Part shown: positions 25,839 through 64,000 of the stretch, piece after piece
Layout: each line of letters begins with the position of its first letter
How positions within the stretch are numbered: the first letter of the stretch is position 1
Source: Flaccisagitta enflata
Lineage: Eukaryota > Chaetognatha > Sagittoidea > Aphragmophora
Length of the DNA: 64,000 nucleotides
Assembly (NCBI GenBank): GCA_965153355.1
Contig: OZ231128.1
Coordinates: 3,658,001-3,722,000 of the forward strand
Reading direction: 5' to 3'
Notes under the pieces: generated by a model
Seen by the model: the letters and a program-made list of their open reading frames with translations, nothing else
What the model was told of the DNA's origin: nothing
Database searches by the model: none
Made by a program: the position numbers and the translations under genes

Positions 25839-25941
25839 CAATGCCCTCGATCTCTGAGAGCCACAAGGATAGCTCTGCATCCGGATTTGGTTGTGATGGA
25901 ATTTTAATCAATTTTTCCGTCTTTCAGAAAGAGGGCAAGAG

Positions 25942-25942
<1 letters not shown>

Positions 25943-26036
<94 letters not shown>

Positions 26037-26046
26037 CAGACAGACA
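25943..26046. repeat. (GA)n microsatellite followed by (GACA)n
   Basis: About 40 GA units, then GACAGACAGACA. Confidence 0.98.
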
Positions 26047-26049
26047 GAA

Positions 26050-26931
26050 AGAGAGAACTCCTTCACTTAACTTGTGCACCTGTATAATTTTCTTTGCTTA
26101 CAAATTTTTACTCCTGTTCTTGGTCTCCTTCAACTTCATCACCCGTGTTACACAAAACACATGGATAAACTAGGACTCGCAATAGTTAACTTTAACTAGC
26201 TAGTTAACTGATAAAGATTCTGAAAACCCCTAACTATAAAAAATCAACTAGTAAAAACAGTTAATGATTTTTGTGGAAAAATGGGAGAAAAATCATTTTT
26301 TTCCTTAAAATGACACAATTTTTTTGTAAAATTTTGTGACATAAAGAAAAAATATTTGGATTGTAACTCATAAATATGGAAACTTGAGGATTTTTAATCT
26401 CAAATAATAAAATCAATACTGAAATTATTGATTGATTAAAAGATTGTATCAAAATTATGGCAATTTTCTGTAAATTGTGCCTTTTATGAAGTGAAATCAT
26501 TAACTATTTAGCTAGTTTACTGGCGCAATTTTTAGTTAACTATTAACTAGTTAACTTGAAAACCTCAACTATTATGACTGCTAGGATAAACTGACTACAC
26601 ATTCACAAGAAAAGAGATTAAAGACCAATTTGAAATATCTTTAGATAGTACTGACTAAGCACAATGCAATTCCAATAACAATAAACATAATGAAGAAGAA
26701 CACCAGTGATGTAGAAAACAAGACATATTTCCATCCAACTAGTGCGAGTTCTATTTCCAACATTTAAACAACTCGATTCAATCATTTTTGAAAAACAAAA
26801 GATATAAAAAGCTACGCGCTAGAATGAGACAGTTTCAGTGTAGTAACAAAGGACGCCGCTAATAGGCTGTCGGTCACAATATTAATGATTAAACTAGTAA
26901 CCCGGGGTATAGTACAATATCATCGCCATTC
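26050..26931. other. Region 3' of the TMC gene, no gene recognised
   Basis: AT-rich. 26180-26580 contains TTAACTAGTTAACT-type palindromic words at both ends, suggesting a small inverted element. AACTAGTAACCCGGGG near 26893 resembles the type G element start at 30931. No AATAAA on the minus strand was found close to the TMC stop codon. Confidence 0.4.
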
Positions 26932-56822
<29,891 letters not shown>

Positions 56823-57197
56823 CTTCTCCTTAGTCTTCCTCCCACTTTATAATATTGTCACGACTATTTTTCTCTTCCCACTTTTACTCAAATTTATTTC
56901 TCCGAGTCGCTCTGTGTGTCCCTGACACCCTCCAGCTTCTCTGTCTCCTGTTTTGTTCCTCTTACTTCTACATTGATCCCTGTCCCTCTTTCTCTCTCGA
57001 AATTATCTTTGAGAAAACGAGTTTTTCGAATACGAAAGTGTTCAGATGAAAAAGAGATGTTTGGTAATATTGACTCGAAGAGGCATCAGAGGATGAACAC
57101 GCCGGACGAGCTTTTGTTCATATGAGCCGAGTAGTGTCGATGACGAACTACGAAGATAAAGGCATAGTCATAGAGTCTCATTACAACTTTTTTTCTT

Positions 57198-57446
57198 GAC
57201 GTATGCTACGCGACTCTGCACCCTACTTGGTCGGTCAGTCGGTCGGGCGTTCGGCTGGTTGGTTGGTTGGTTGGTCAGTCGGTCAGTCGATGTTAGTAGT
57301 AGTAGTTAGTAGTAGTAGTTAGTAGTTGGGTCGCGTTTGCAAGCAGTTTTTGCATAACTGTTCCTGCCCAAATGCATGGTGAGCCTATTATTCACTGCGC
57401 CTGCCCACCTGCACGCGACTTGGGTACCCGTGTATCCGGCCTTGTT
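57198..57446 (-). mobile_element. Hairpin-core element, type A, with TTAGTAGTAG repeats
   Basis: TGCTACGCGACTCTGCACCC, GGTTGGTTGGTTGGTCAGTC core, (TAG)n, CTGCACGCGACTTGGGTACC, and CGTGTATCCGGCCTTGTT. It lies about 380 bp upstream of the TMC start codon. Confidence 0.85.
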
Positions 57447-57719
57447 TTCTTCAAAATAAATTTCGTTGGAAGAATGAAGGACAAAAACACGTCAAACTTC
57501 TTTCGAGATTCGAAGAGGAAGAAATGCTGCACTGTATGAACTGCAGCAGTGAAGCAACGATGCTTAAACTAGAAGAAACCGTTTGTACCAACATCGGTTT
57601 ACTTCGAGGAGAACCGACCGACCAAACCACCGGATCTACTGGGTTGCCTGGTTGCGTGCATCGTGGTTGAATTTCTTTACAAATGAATATATGATTGGAT
57701 TCAGTAAAGAAACTGGATA

Positions 57720-58440
57720 AGAGAAAGAAGAAGAAGAAGAAAAAGAAGAAGAAGAAGAAGAAGAAGAAGAAGAAGAAGAAGAAGAAGAAGAAGAAGAAGA
57801 AGAAGAAGAAGAAAAAAAAAAAAAGAAAAAGAAAAGAAAAAAGAAAAAGAAAAAGAAGAAAAAGAAAAAGAAAAGAAGAAGAAGAAGAAGAAGAAAAAGA
57901 AAAAGAAAAAGAAAAAGAAAAAGAAGAAGAAGAAGAAGAAGAAGAAGAGAAAGAGAAAGAGAAAGAGAAAGAGAAAGAAACAGAAAAAGAAACAGAAACA
58001 GAAACAAAATCAGAAAAAGAGGAAGAAGAGAAAGAAAAAAAAAAGAAAAGAAGAAGGAAAAGAAAAAGAAAAAGAGGAAGAAGAAAAATAAAATCAAAAA
58101 GAAGCAGAAAAGGAAAAAGAGGAAGCAGAAGAAGAAAAAGAAGAAAAAGAAAAAGAGAAAGAAAAAAAAGAAAAAGAAAAAGAAAAAGAAGAAGAAGAAG
58201 AAGAAGAAGAAGAAGAAGAAGAAGAAGAAGAAGAAGAAGAAGAAGAAGAAGAAGAAAAAGAAGAAGAAGAAGAAAAAAAGGAGGACGAAGAAAAAGAAAA
58301 AGAAAAAGAAAAAGAAAAAGAAAAAGAAAAAGAAAAGAAGAAGAAAAAGAATTAGAAGCAGACGAAGAAGAAGTTGATGAAGGAGAAGAAGAAGAAAAAG
58401 AAAAGGAAAAAGAAAAAGAAAAAGAAAAAGAAATAGAAAA

Positions 58441-58536
<96 letters not shown>
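57720..58536. repeat. Purine-only tract of about 0.8 kb: (GAA)n, (GAAA)n, (GA)n
   Basis: Almost entirely A and G on the plus strand for about 815 bp, ending in about 45 GA units. Lys/Glu and Phe/Leu frames are artefacts. Confidence 0.97.
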
Positions 58537-58539
<3 letters not shown>

Positions 58540-58842
58540 AATGATAAAAACAAAACAAGCAATTTATTTTTGTCTTCTTAGTTCTTACATCACTATTGGA
58601 ATTAACCGAGGCTTTACCTAGAAGTGTTGGAAGGGAAATCCAATTGAATCAATCGATGAGATATGCATATGACTGTATAATTGCCGATACACTTATTTTC
58701 TCTTATAAGAACCAAGTTTATAAGAACGTTAGGCTTCAGATCGTCAAAAATTTAAGAATGTGCTAAGAACATAGGAAGGCTTCATTTCCACAAAAATTTT
58801 AGAATATTAGGCTTAAAATCTTTAAAATTCAAGAACATTTTT

Positions 58843-59008
58843 AGTCGCGGACAAGCGACTCTATAAGAGGCTTTAACCGTCCGTTCGTCCGTCCGTTGGT
58901 CCGTTGGTTGGTCGGTCCGTGGTGCTCGAGTTTGAAAGTGTGAAAACGCGCATTTCTGCCCCTGCCCACCCGTCCGCGACTGGTATTGGCCGTGTATCCG
59001 GCCTTGTT
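58843..59008 (-). mobile_element. Hairpin-core element, type A (TATAAGAGGC subtype)
   Basis: AGTCGCGGACAAGCGACTCT, ATAAGAGGCTTTAACCGTCC, GTCCGTTGGTCCGTTGG core, CCGTCCGCGACTGG, and CGTGTATCCGGCCTTGTT. Confidence 0.87.
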
Positions 59009-59432
59009 TTTCTGGGCTCTCTTTTAATCAATTATTTTTTGTAAAATTACAGATTATCTTTTCTGTTCAGCAAATTATATCTCAATTTATGTAGCATGTA
59101 TCTTTCTACTACTTTCATTGATTTCAGTTCACTTAGAATGTTTAAACCTGCTGCTTTATTACTTCATTAGCATTTTCCTTTATCTTCCCCTTAATGACAA
59201 ACTTAAACTAATTAAGAACGTTCCTAATTGAAGGTTAAAATGTGAATTTTAATTAAAAACAATTTAAGAACGTTCAAGCCTTGAAACTGCTCAAAATTTA
59301 AGAATATTGAAGGCTTGCTCAAAAAATGACGTTCTTATAAAAAAAAATGTACTCAATGATCAGGAACACTGCTTAGTAGAACTGCGAAATTGACAATCGT
59401 CTGAGGTTAAGCGCTGATGCCAAATGAGAAGA

Positions 59433-59620
59433 AACAAGGCCAAGTTGAGGCCAAAAAGTGCGCCTTGCTTGATTAAGAATTTGTGAATGAACGTTTTTAG
59501 TCGCAGACTAGCGACTCTATAAGAGGCTTTGTCTGTCCGTCCGTCGGTTGGTCGGTCGGTCGGTCCGTGGTGATCGAGTTGGAAAATTTGAAAACACGCA
59601 TTTCCGCCCACTGTCTGCCA
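59433..59620. mobile_element. Two truncated hairpin-core elements, opposite orientations
   Basis: AACAAGGCCAAGTTGAGGCC (+) is cut after GAATGAACGTTT by AGTCGCAGACTAGCGACTCT (-) with GTCGGTTGGTCGGTCGG core. Confidence 0.7.
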
Positions 59621-59683
59621 GAACACGGAATTAGTTGACTTGAAATGATCGTCTACAACTCTGATCGGTTTTGAGTCCTTGTG

Positions 59684-60166
59684 GTGTGTATAATACAAAT
59701 CTGAAAAGAACTAAATCATTTTTGGGGCGCTTTTTGAAATATATACAAAAATAGTACAAATTTAGTACATTTTTCATCATAACTCTTTGTGATTATTTAT
59801 TTTAGTATTTTTGACCGCAGATTTGGACTCAGTGGGTGGCTTGCGGTTTGTTTGATATGTCACACTATATACTTTTGAAAAAAAAGTAAAAGCTTATTTT
59901 TTTATAAAATCATTAAAGATAAATGTATTTTATAGCAATATGATGAAAAAATTAACTTTTTATTTCTTTTTCAAAACTATAAAGTGGGACATATCAAATG
60001 AACCGCAAAGCACTCGCTGAATCCGAATCTGCAGTCAAAAATAACAGAAAATATCACCACAAAGGGTTATCAGGAATAATGTACTAGATTTACACCATTT
60101 TTGCATATATTTCGAAAACCGCCCCAAAAGTGATTTAGTTTCCTTTAGATTCATATTGTACACACT
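59684..60166. mobile_element. Foldback MITE with GTGTGTATAATAC ends
   Basis: GTGTGTATAATACAAATCTG is mirrored by CAGATTCATATTGTACACAC-like sequence. Inner arms pair through TTTTTGGGGCG and GACTGCAGATT. Confidence 0.7.
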
Positions 60167-60235
60167 ACATTGACCCAAAAACTATCTAAGTGAGAGACGA
60201 TCATTCTACCTCAACTCATTCTGTGTTTTGGCTGA

Positions 60236-60548
60236 TAGTGCGCCCCTGCCCACCCGTCCGCGTCCGCGACTGGTATTGGCCGTGTATCCGGCCTTGCGAA
60301 TGAATGAATGAATGAATGAATGAATGAATGAATGAATGAATTAATGAATGAATGAATGAATGAATGAATGAATGAATGAATGAATGAATGATAATGAATG
60401 TGGTAAGGCATGAAAGGGGACAGGAATGAAGAACGCCGTTTTGCATATTTCAAACGTTTGCGTGGCTGACCAACTGTCCAACCGACCGACTAACCGACGG
60501 ATGGACGGACATGACCTCTTGTAGAAGTGCGAGGACACACTAAAAAAC
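60236..60548. mobile_element. Type A end fragment joined to a C-like element with (GAAT)n
   Basis: 60240-60296 is CACCCGTCCGCG... to CGTGTATCCGGCCTTG. Then come about 23 GAAT units, then ACCGACCGACTAACCGACGG and GAAGTGCGAGGACACACTAAAAAA. Confidence 0.7.
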
Positions 60549-60654
60549 AAAAGAAAAGAAAAAAAAACAACAATAATTAGAGATCGATCTAAACACCGAC
60601 TACTATGACATGGACACGCAATCTACTAGTTTTTTTTCTTTTCCTTTGTTTTTA

Positions 60655-60962
60655 AATGCGTCCGTCAGGAACGCATCTCTATAAGAGGGTCTGTCCGTCG
60701 GTCCGTCCGTCGGTCCGTCCGTCGGTCCGTCTGTCGGTCCGTCCGTCGGTCCGTCCGTCGGTCTATTACGCCTGTGCAAAAACCGCGTTTCTTGGCTGTT
60801 TTTGGCCACGGTGAGACCCTACACTGAAACAAATGATCAATCAACATGTTTTGAAAATATTTTCACCGGTCTGTTCGTCCATCTGTCTCTCCATACATAT
60901 GTCGCATGATCAATACACGCTGAGACACAGCCCGGACGCATCGTTGCCCGGTCGGGCTGTTT
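60655..60962 (-). mobile_element. Hairpin-core element, type C, near full length
   Basis: ATGCGTCCGTCAGGAACGCATC, (GTCCGTCG)n core, GCCTGTGCAAAAACCGCGTT, GGACGCATCGTTGCCCGGTC, and GGGCTGTT. Inverted partner of 18396-18701. Confidence 0.87.
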
Positions 60963-61069
60963 TTCTTCTCATTTGGCGAACAACGCGTCATTGCAAGTCT
61001 TTTTGTCCTTCCGTCCATTGTCAATCATTTCCGTAATTCAGCTTGTTTGTGGTAAGTTGATCATGTCCG

Positions 61070-62140
61070 ATAAGTGTTTTCAGATGATGATAAGGATAAA
61101 AGTGAATTACAGGTAAGTTAATTCAGGTTATTATGATAATGAATGATTAACGATGATGACAATCTTTTAGTGATTGTTTTTCTTATTGGATATTTCCATT
61201 TGCTTGGCGTTTCTGCCGACGAGCGTTTTTGAAACATTTTGTACCACAATTTACATCTGCACATACATGTGTTCCAGTCGGATGTGTCAATATGCAAAAG
61301 GTCTTTTGATCAGCTCATCATCATCAGGGAGTATGAAGACATAAATTACAAGATACTTACCGTTTTTATTTTTTTCGATTTCAATCATCTCCCGTTTTTT
61401 TAGCGAATGTAAAGATTGTCAACAATATATAAATATACTTATATGGACCGCACTCAAGTTTTGTTGAAAATGAGACTAATAAATCATTTTAAAGATTATG
61501 TTTTTAGGTGCGACAAAGCACCTCTATAACTGGCTGTGTCCGTCGGTCTGTCGGTCGGTCAGTTGGTCGGTAACGCATTCGTTCGACAATCCACACGTCG
61601 CACCTTATTGGCCTACTTGGCCTTGTTTCTATTACTAAATCATCTTGTATAAAAGCAGAAGATTTTGACTAATTTCTTATAGTATAAAGAATAAAAGAAC
61701 CAATATGTTTTGATTCTTTTCCTTGTTATTGATAATCCAGGTGCAAAACCAGTTGCACTACAATATACAAATTAGGGGCTAAATGGGGATTTAGAAAAAA
61801 ACGGAAGATGAACGAAATTCGGAAAAAGAAAAACAGTAAGTACCTTAGAATTAATGTCCCGACAATACCTGTTGATGACCATCTGATCAAAAAACCTTTT
61901 TCATATTGACACACCTGAGTGTTCCAGTTCTCAAGGAGATAAGAAATGCAGTCAGAGCAGAACAAATATAAATCTTTTGAGCTTTTGAAACAAAATTGTA
62001 ACTGCGGTAATCTGACTCATAATTATTCAGTATGAAGACGAGGAAAACATTTATCAGAAGTTCTGACTTGTTTTTATTAACAGCGGAAGCAGGTTTAGTT
62101 AAAAGGAGGTTCAGATAAAAGGAGGATTATCTGATGTGTT
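61070..62140. mobile_element. Degenerate foldback element
   Basis: ACATAAATTACAAGATACTTAC (61340) pairs with GTAAGTACCTTAGAATTAATGT (61832). GTCAATATGCAAAAGGTCTT pairs with AACCTTTTTCATATTGACAC. GT-rich words in it mimic splice sites. Ends are approximate, and a type B element (61506-61627) is nested inside. Confidence 0.6.
61506..61627 (-). mobile_element. Hairpin-core element, type B, intact
   Basis: AGGTGCGACAAAGCACCT, GTCGGTCTGTCGGTCGG core, and arm GTCGCACCT (complement of AGGTGCGAC), then TATTGGCCTACTTGGCCTTGTT in two parts. Confidence 0.88.
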
Positions 62141-62459
62141 TTTATGTCAGACCGGTTTCCTGTTTCTTATGGAGTGCATCGTTTTGTTTGAAGCTCACTC
62201 TATCTATCTACTCTAGACATGTTCTCAAATATACCTCCACACAAAGATACAGTATGTTTCTAAGAAAACATCCCTTTGGTTTTCTAAACAAACATCAAGT
62301 TTATGTCTATGTTCTATGTTCTCTACATTGGGATCACGTGTGCTTACAATAGTGGGGTGTTTCAAATCAGGGTAGTTGTGGTATGGTTAGGTGAAGCCCC
62401 CGGGCACCATAGTTGGCTTTCTGGCTGCCCCCACGAGTGACTCTGTCTCCATATAGGTG

Positions 62460-63720
62460 GTCAAAATAGCCAAAAATGGCCTAAAATGACCAAAATGCTA
62501 AAAAATGCAAAAAATTGGTTTATTCTTCACAAAAAATCCCAATCATTGATCCAGTTCAGTGAGTTGTAATGTATAGACATGGATTCCGCTGAAAAAGGGC
62601 AAGTGGCTTCAATTGGGCGCTTGCGAGGGACCCAAAATGGCTATGCTAAGGCCTAAAAATGACCCACTTTACTCTATATCAAAAGAAAATGAAAAATAAT
62701 GAAAATTTTTCTTCTTAAAATATCCAAGAATGAAGCCTCAGTGAAGTGTAAGAGAGCAGAAACAGCAAAAAAATATGGACCTAAGCATGGTATAAGCCTT
62801 AAAACAGGCCTTAAATGGTCAAATATGACAGAAATGCTTCAAATTTCCACAAAGAATCCCTATCATTGACCCAGTTCACTGCAGTATGGTGTATAGACTT
62901 GGATTTGGCCAAAAAATAGTCGATGGCTGCTATTAGGGGCCTGCTTACGGCCCAATATGGCCAAAAAAGGCCCCAAAATGATCAATTTTTGGATATATCC
63001 AAAATTAATGAAAAATAATTAAATTATATAGTTGCGTGCTACGCGACCCTGCTTTGTCGGTCCATCGGTCAGTCAGTCAGTCCGTTGGTCCATCGGTCCG
63101 TCCGTTGGTCCGTCTGTCCGTCACACTTTACTTTTTTGGGGTTTTTGGGATTTTTGGCTTCACTGCTCCTGCCCAAATGATCTGGTGACCTCAATTATGG
63201 CCCCTGCCCACCCGCACGCAACTCTAAACATTTTGTAAGCCCAAAAACAGGCCCGAAACAGCCAAAAATGGTCAAAAATGACCCCAATGCTTTAAAATTC
63301 AAAATTTTTGATAATTTTCCACAAAAATTCCCAATCATTGATCCAGTTCACTTAGCTTTGGTGTTTAGACATGGGTTTGGCCAAAACACAGCAAGAGGCT
63401 GTGATTGGGGGGCACGCAAGAGACCGGAAATGGCCAAAAAATGCCTCTATATGACCCATCTTATGTTGGAAGTTGATGAAAAAATATTAATTCTTTTTTT
63501 CTAAACCTTTAAATATCCAAGAATCTAGCCTCACTGAAATGTAAGAGGGTAGAAACAGCAAAAAAATATGACTCCAAACATCGTATAAGCCTAAAAACAG
63601 GCCATAAATAGCCCGAAAATAGGTAAAAATGCTCAAAAATTCAAAAATTCAGTTTATTTTCCACAAAGAATCTCAAGCATTATTCCAGATAACTGACTTA
63701 TAGGCCTTTTATTGGGAAAA
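62460..63720. repeat. Degenerate tandem repeat of about 330-460 bp, interrupted by an element
   Basis: ATCATTGATCCAGTTCA, TAGACATGGATT and AAATGGCCAAAA-type words recur at about 62535, 62870, 63335 and 63670. The element at 63028-63225 interrupts the array. Confidence 0.75.
63028..63225 (-). mobile_element. Hairpin-core element, type A
   Basis: AGTTGCGTGCTACGCGACC, GTCAGTCAGTCAGTCCG core, TCACACTTTACTTTTTTGG, and CACCCGCACGCAACTC. Confidence 0.82.
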
Positions 63721-63744
63721 AAATCGAAAAACATTTTTCGATTT

Positions 63745-64000
63745 TTTGAGTTCCGGGTTAGGAATTAATGTTTCCCTTTTTCGCTTGCGACAATTTGGGA
63801 AAGTTGGGTCAGAACTAGGCTCGCCCAGGGCTGGGGTTGAAATTGGTACAAGGTGAAAGAGGGCACTTTTTTACACCTTCTGGAAAAAAGCAGGGCACTG
63901 TGGGACCAATACTTTAGGCGCTATGAATTTTTTAATCTTTTTTTATTTTTTCACATTTTCCGCATTTTTTTCAAAGATCTATATTTTTCATTGATCTCAA
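63745..64000 (-). repeat. Dispersed repeat, inverted copy of 15530-15765
   Basis: Contains GGAATTAATGTTTCCCTTTT, GAGGGCACTTTTTTACACC and GCAGGGCACTGTGG, the reverse of the copy in the Ly6-like intron. It runs off the window. Confidence 0.75.

Noticed and set aside
57636-58621. Lys/Glu-rich 308-residue frame and its Phe/Leu mirror
   Set aside because: Purine-only repeat tract.
61070-61330. Possible small exons with good splice signals (TTTTCAG|ATGATGATAAGG, ACAG|GTAAGT, then an open Cys-containing stretch)
   Set aside because: The segment pairs with 61790-62010 as an inverted repeat, including the GTAAGT words, so it is better explained as arm sequence of a foldback element.

Overview
The window is animal (metazoan) nuclear DNA: multi-exon genes with GT-AG introns of 0.05-3.4 kb, long microsatellites and many small transposable elements. 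Three gene models could be built by following exon phase across splice sites, and all three are animal membrane or surface proteins. Species and phylum cannot be fixed from the sequence; a non-vertebrate animal is most likely. No rRNA, tRNA or CRISPR array was recognised.

Region by region: (1) 1-2109 is dominated by a 1.44-kb hAT-like foldback element with an 8-bp target duplication. (2) 2210-12239 (+) is a five-exon gene for a predicted 1347-residue receptor. It has a signal peptide, two Ig-like domains and a membrane helix, then a cytoplasmic LRR-Roc-COR (Roco) module. A second pair of membrane helices with a Thr-rich, glycosylatable loop sits in the middle of the COR region. I know of no described Roco protein with this layout, and it is the main candidate for something new. 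(3) 12.4-15.3 kb holds a LINE 3' fragment and mobile repeats. (4) 15350-20547 (+) is a three-exon gene for a 129-residue Ly6/uPAR-like, probably GPI-anchored protein; its introns are full of repeats. (5) 20.6-26.9 kb is a satellite and element region with one orphan exon candidate on the minus strand. (6) 56822-26932 (-) is a complete 16-exon TMC (transmembrane channel-like) gene. Its 3162-nt coding sequence stays in frame through every junction. Its introns hold an LTR retrotransposon nested in a foldback element, a Tc1/mariner-like remnant, a 1.4-kb satellite and very long (UG)n tracts. (7) 57-64 kb has a roughly 0.8-kb purine-only stretch about 0.9 kb upstream of the TMC start codon, more elements, and degenerate tandem repeats.

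A second notable system is a swarm of about 35 small interspersed elements. Written in the AACAAGG-to-CTAAAA direction, each has an arm about 20-30 bp inside its 5' end, an expandable GGAC/GGTC core, and a 3' hairpin followed by CTAAAA. The 5' arm and the 3' hairpin carry complementary sequences that change together between subtypes (AGTCGCG.., AGGTGCGAC, AGATGCGTCCTC), while the 5' AACAAGG end stays nearly constant. One copy inserted into a satellite gives a filled/empty site comparison that implies insertion at a T-run, and copies are stacked head-to-tail. This resembles Helentron-associated elements more than SINEs or TIR MITEs. The elements carry much of the window's minisatellite and microsatellite DNA and lie within about 10 bp of several TMC splice sites.

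The three genes show no obvious shared pathway. All encode cell-surface or membrane proteins, and a functional link between them should not be assumed.
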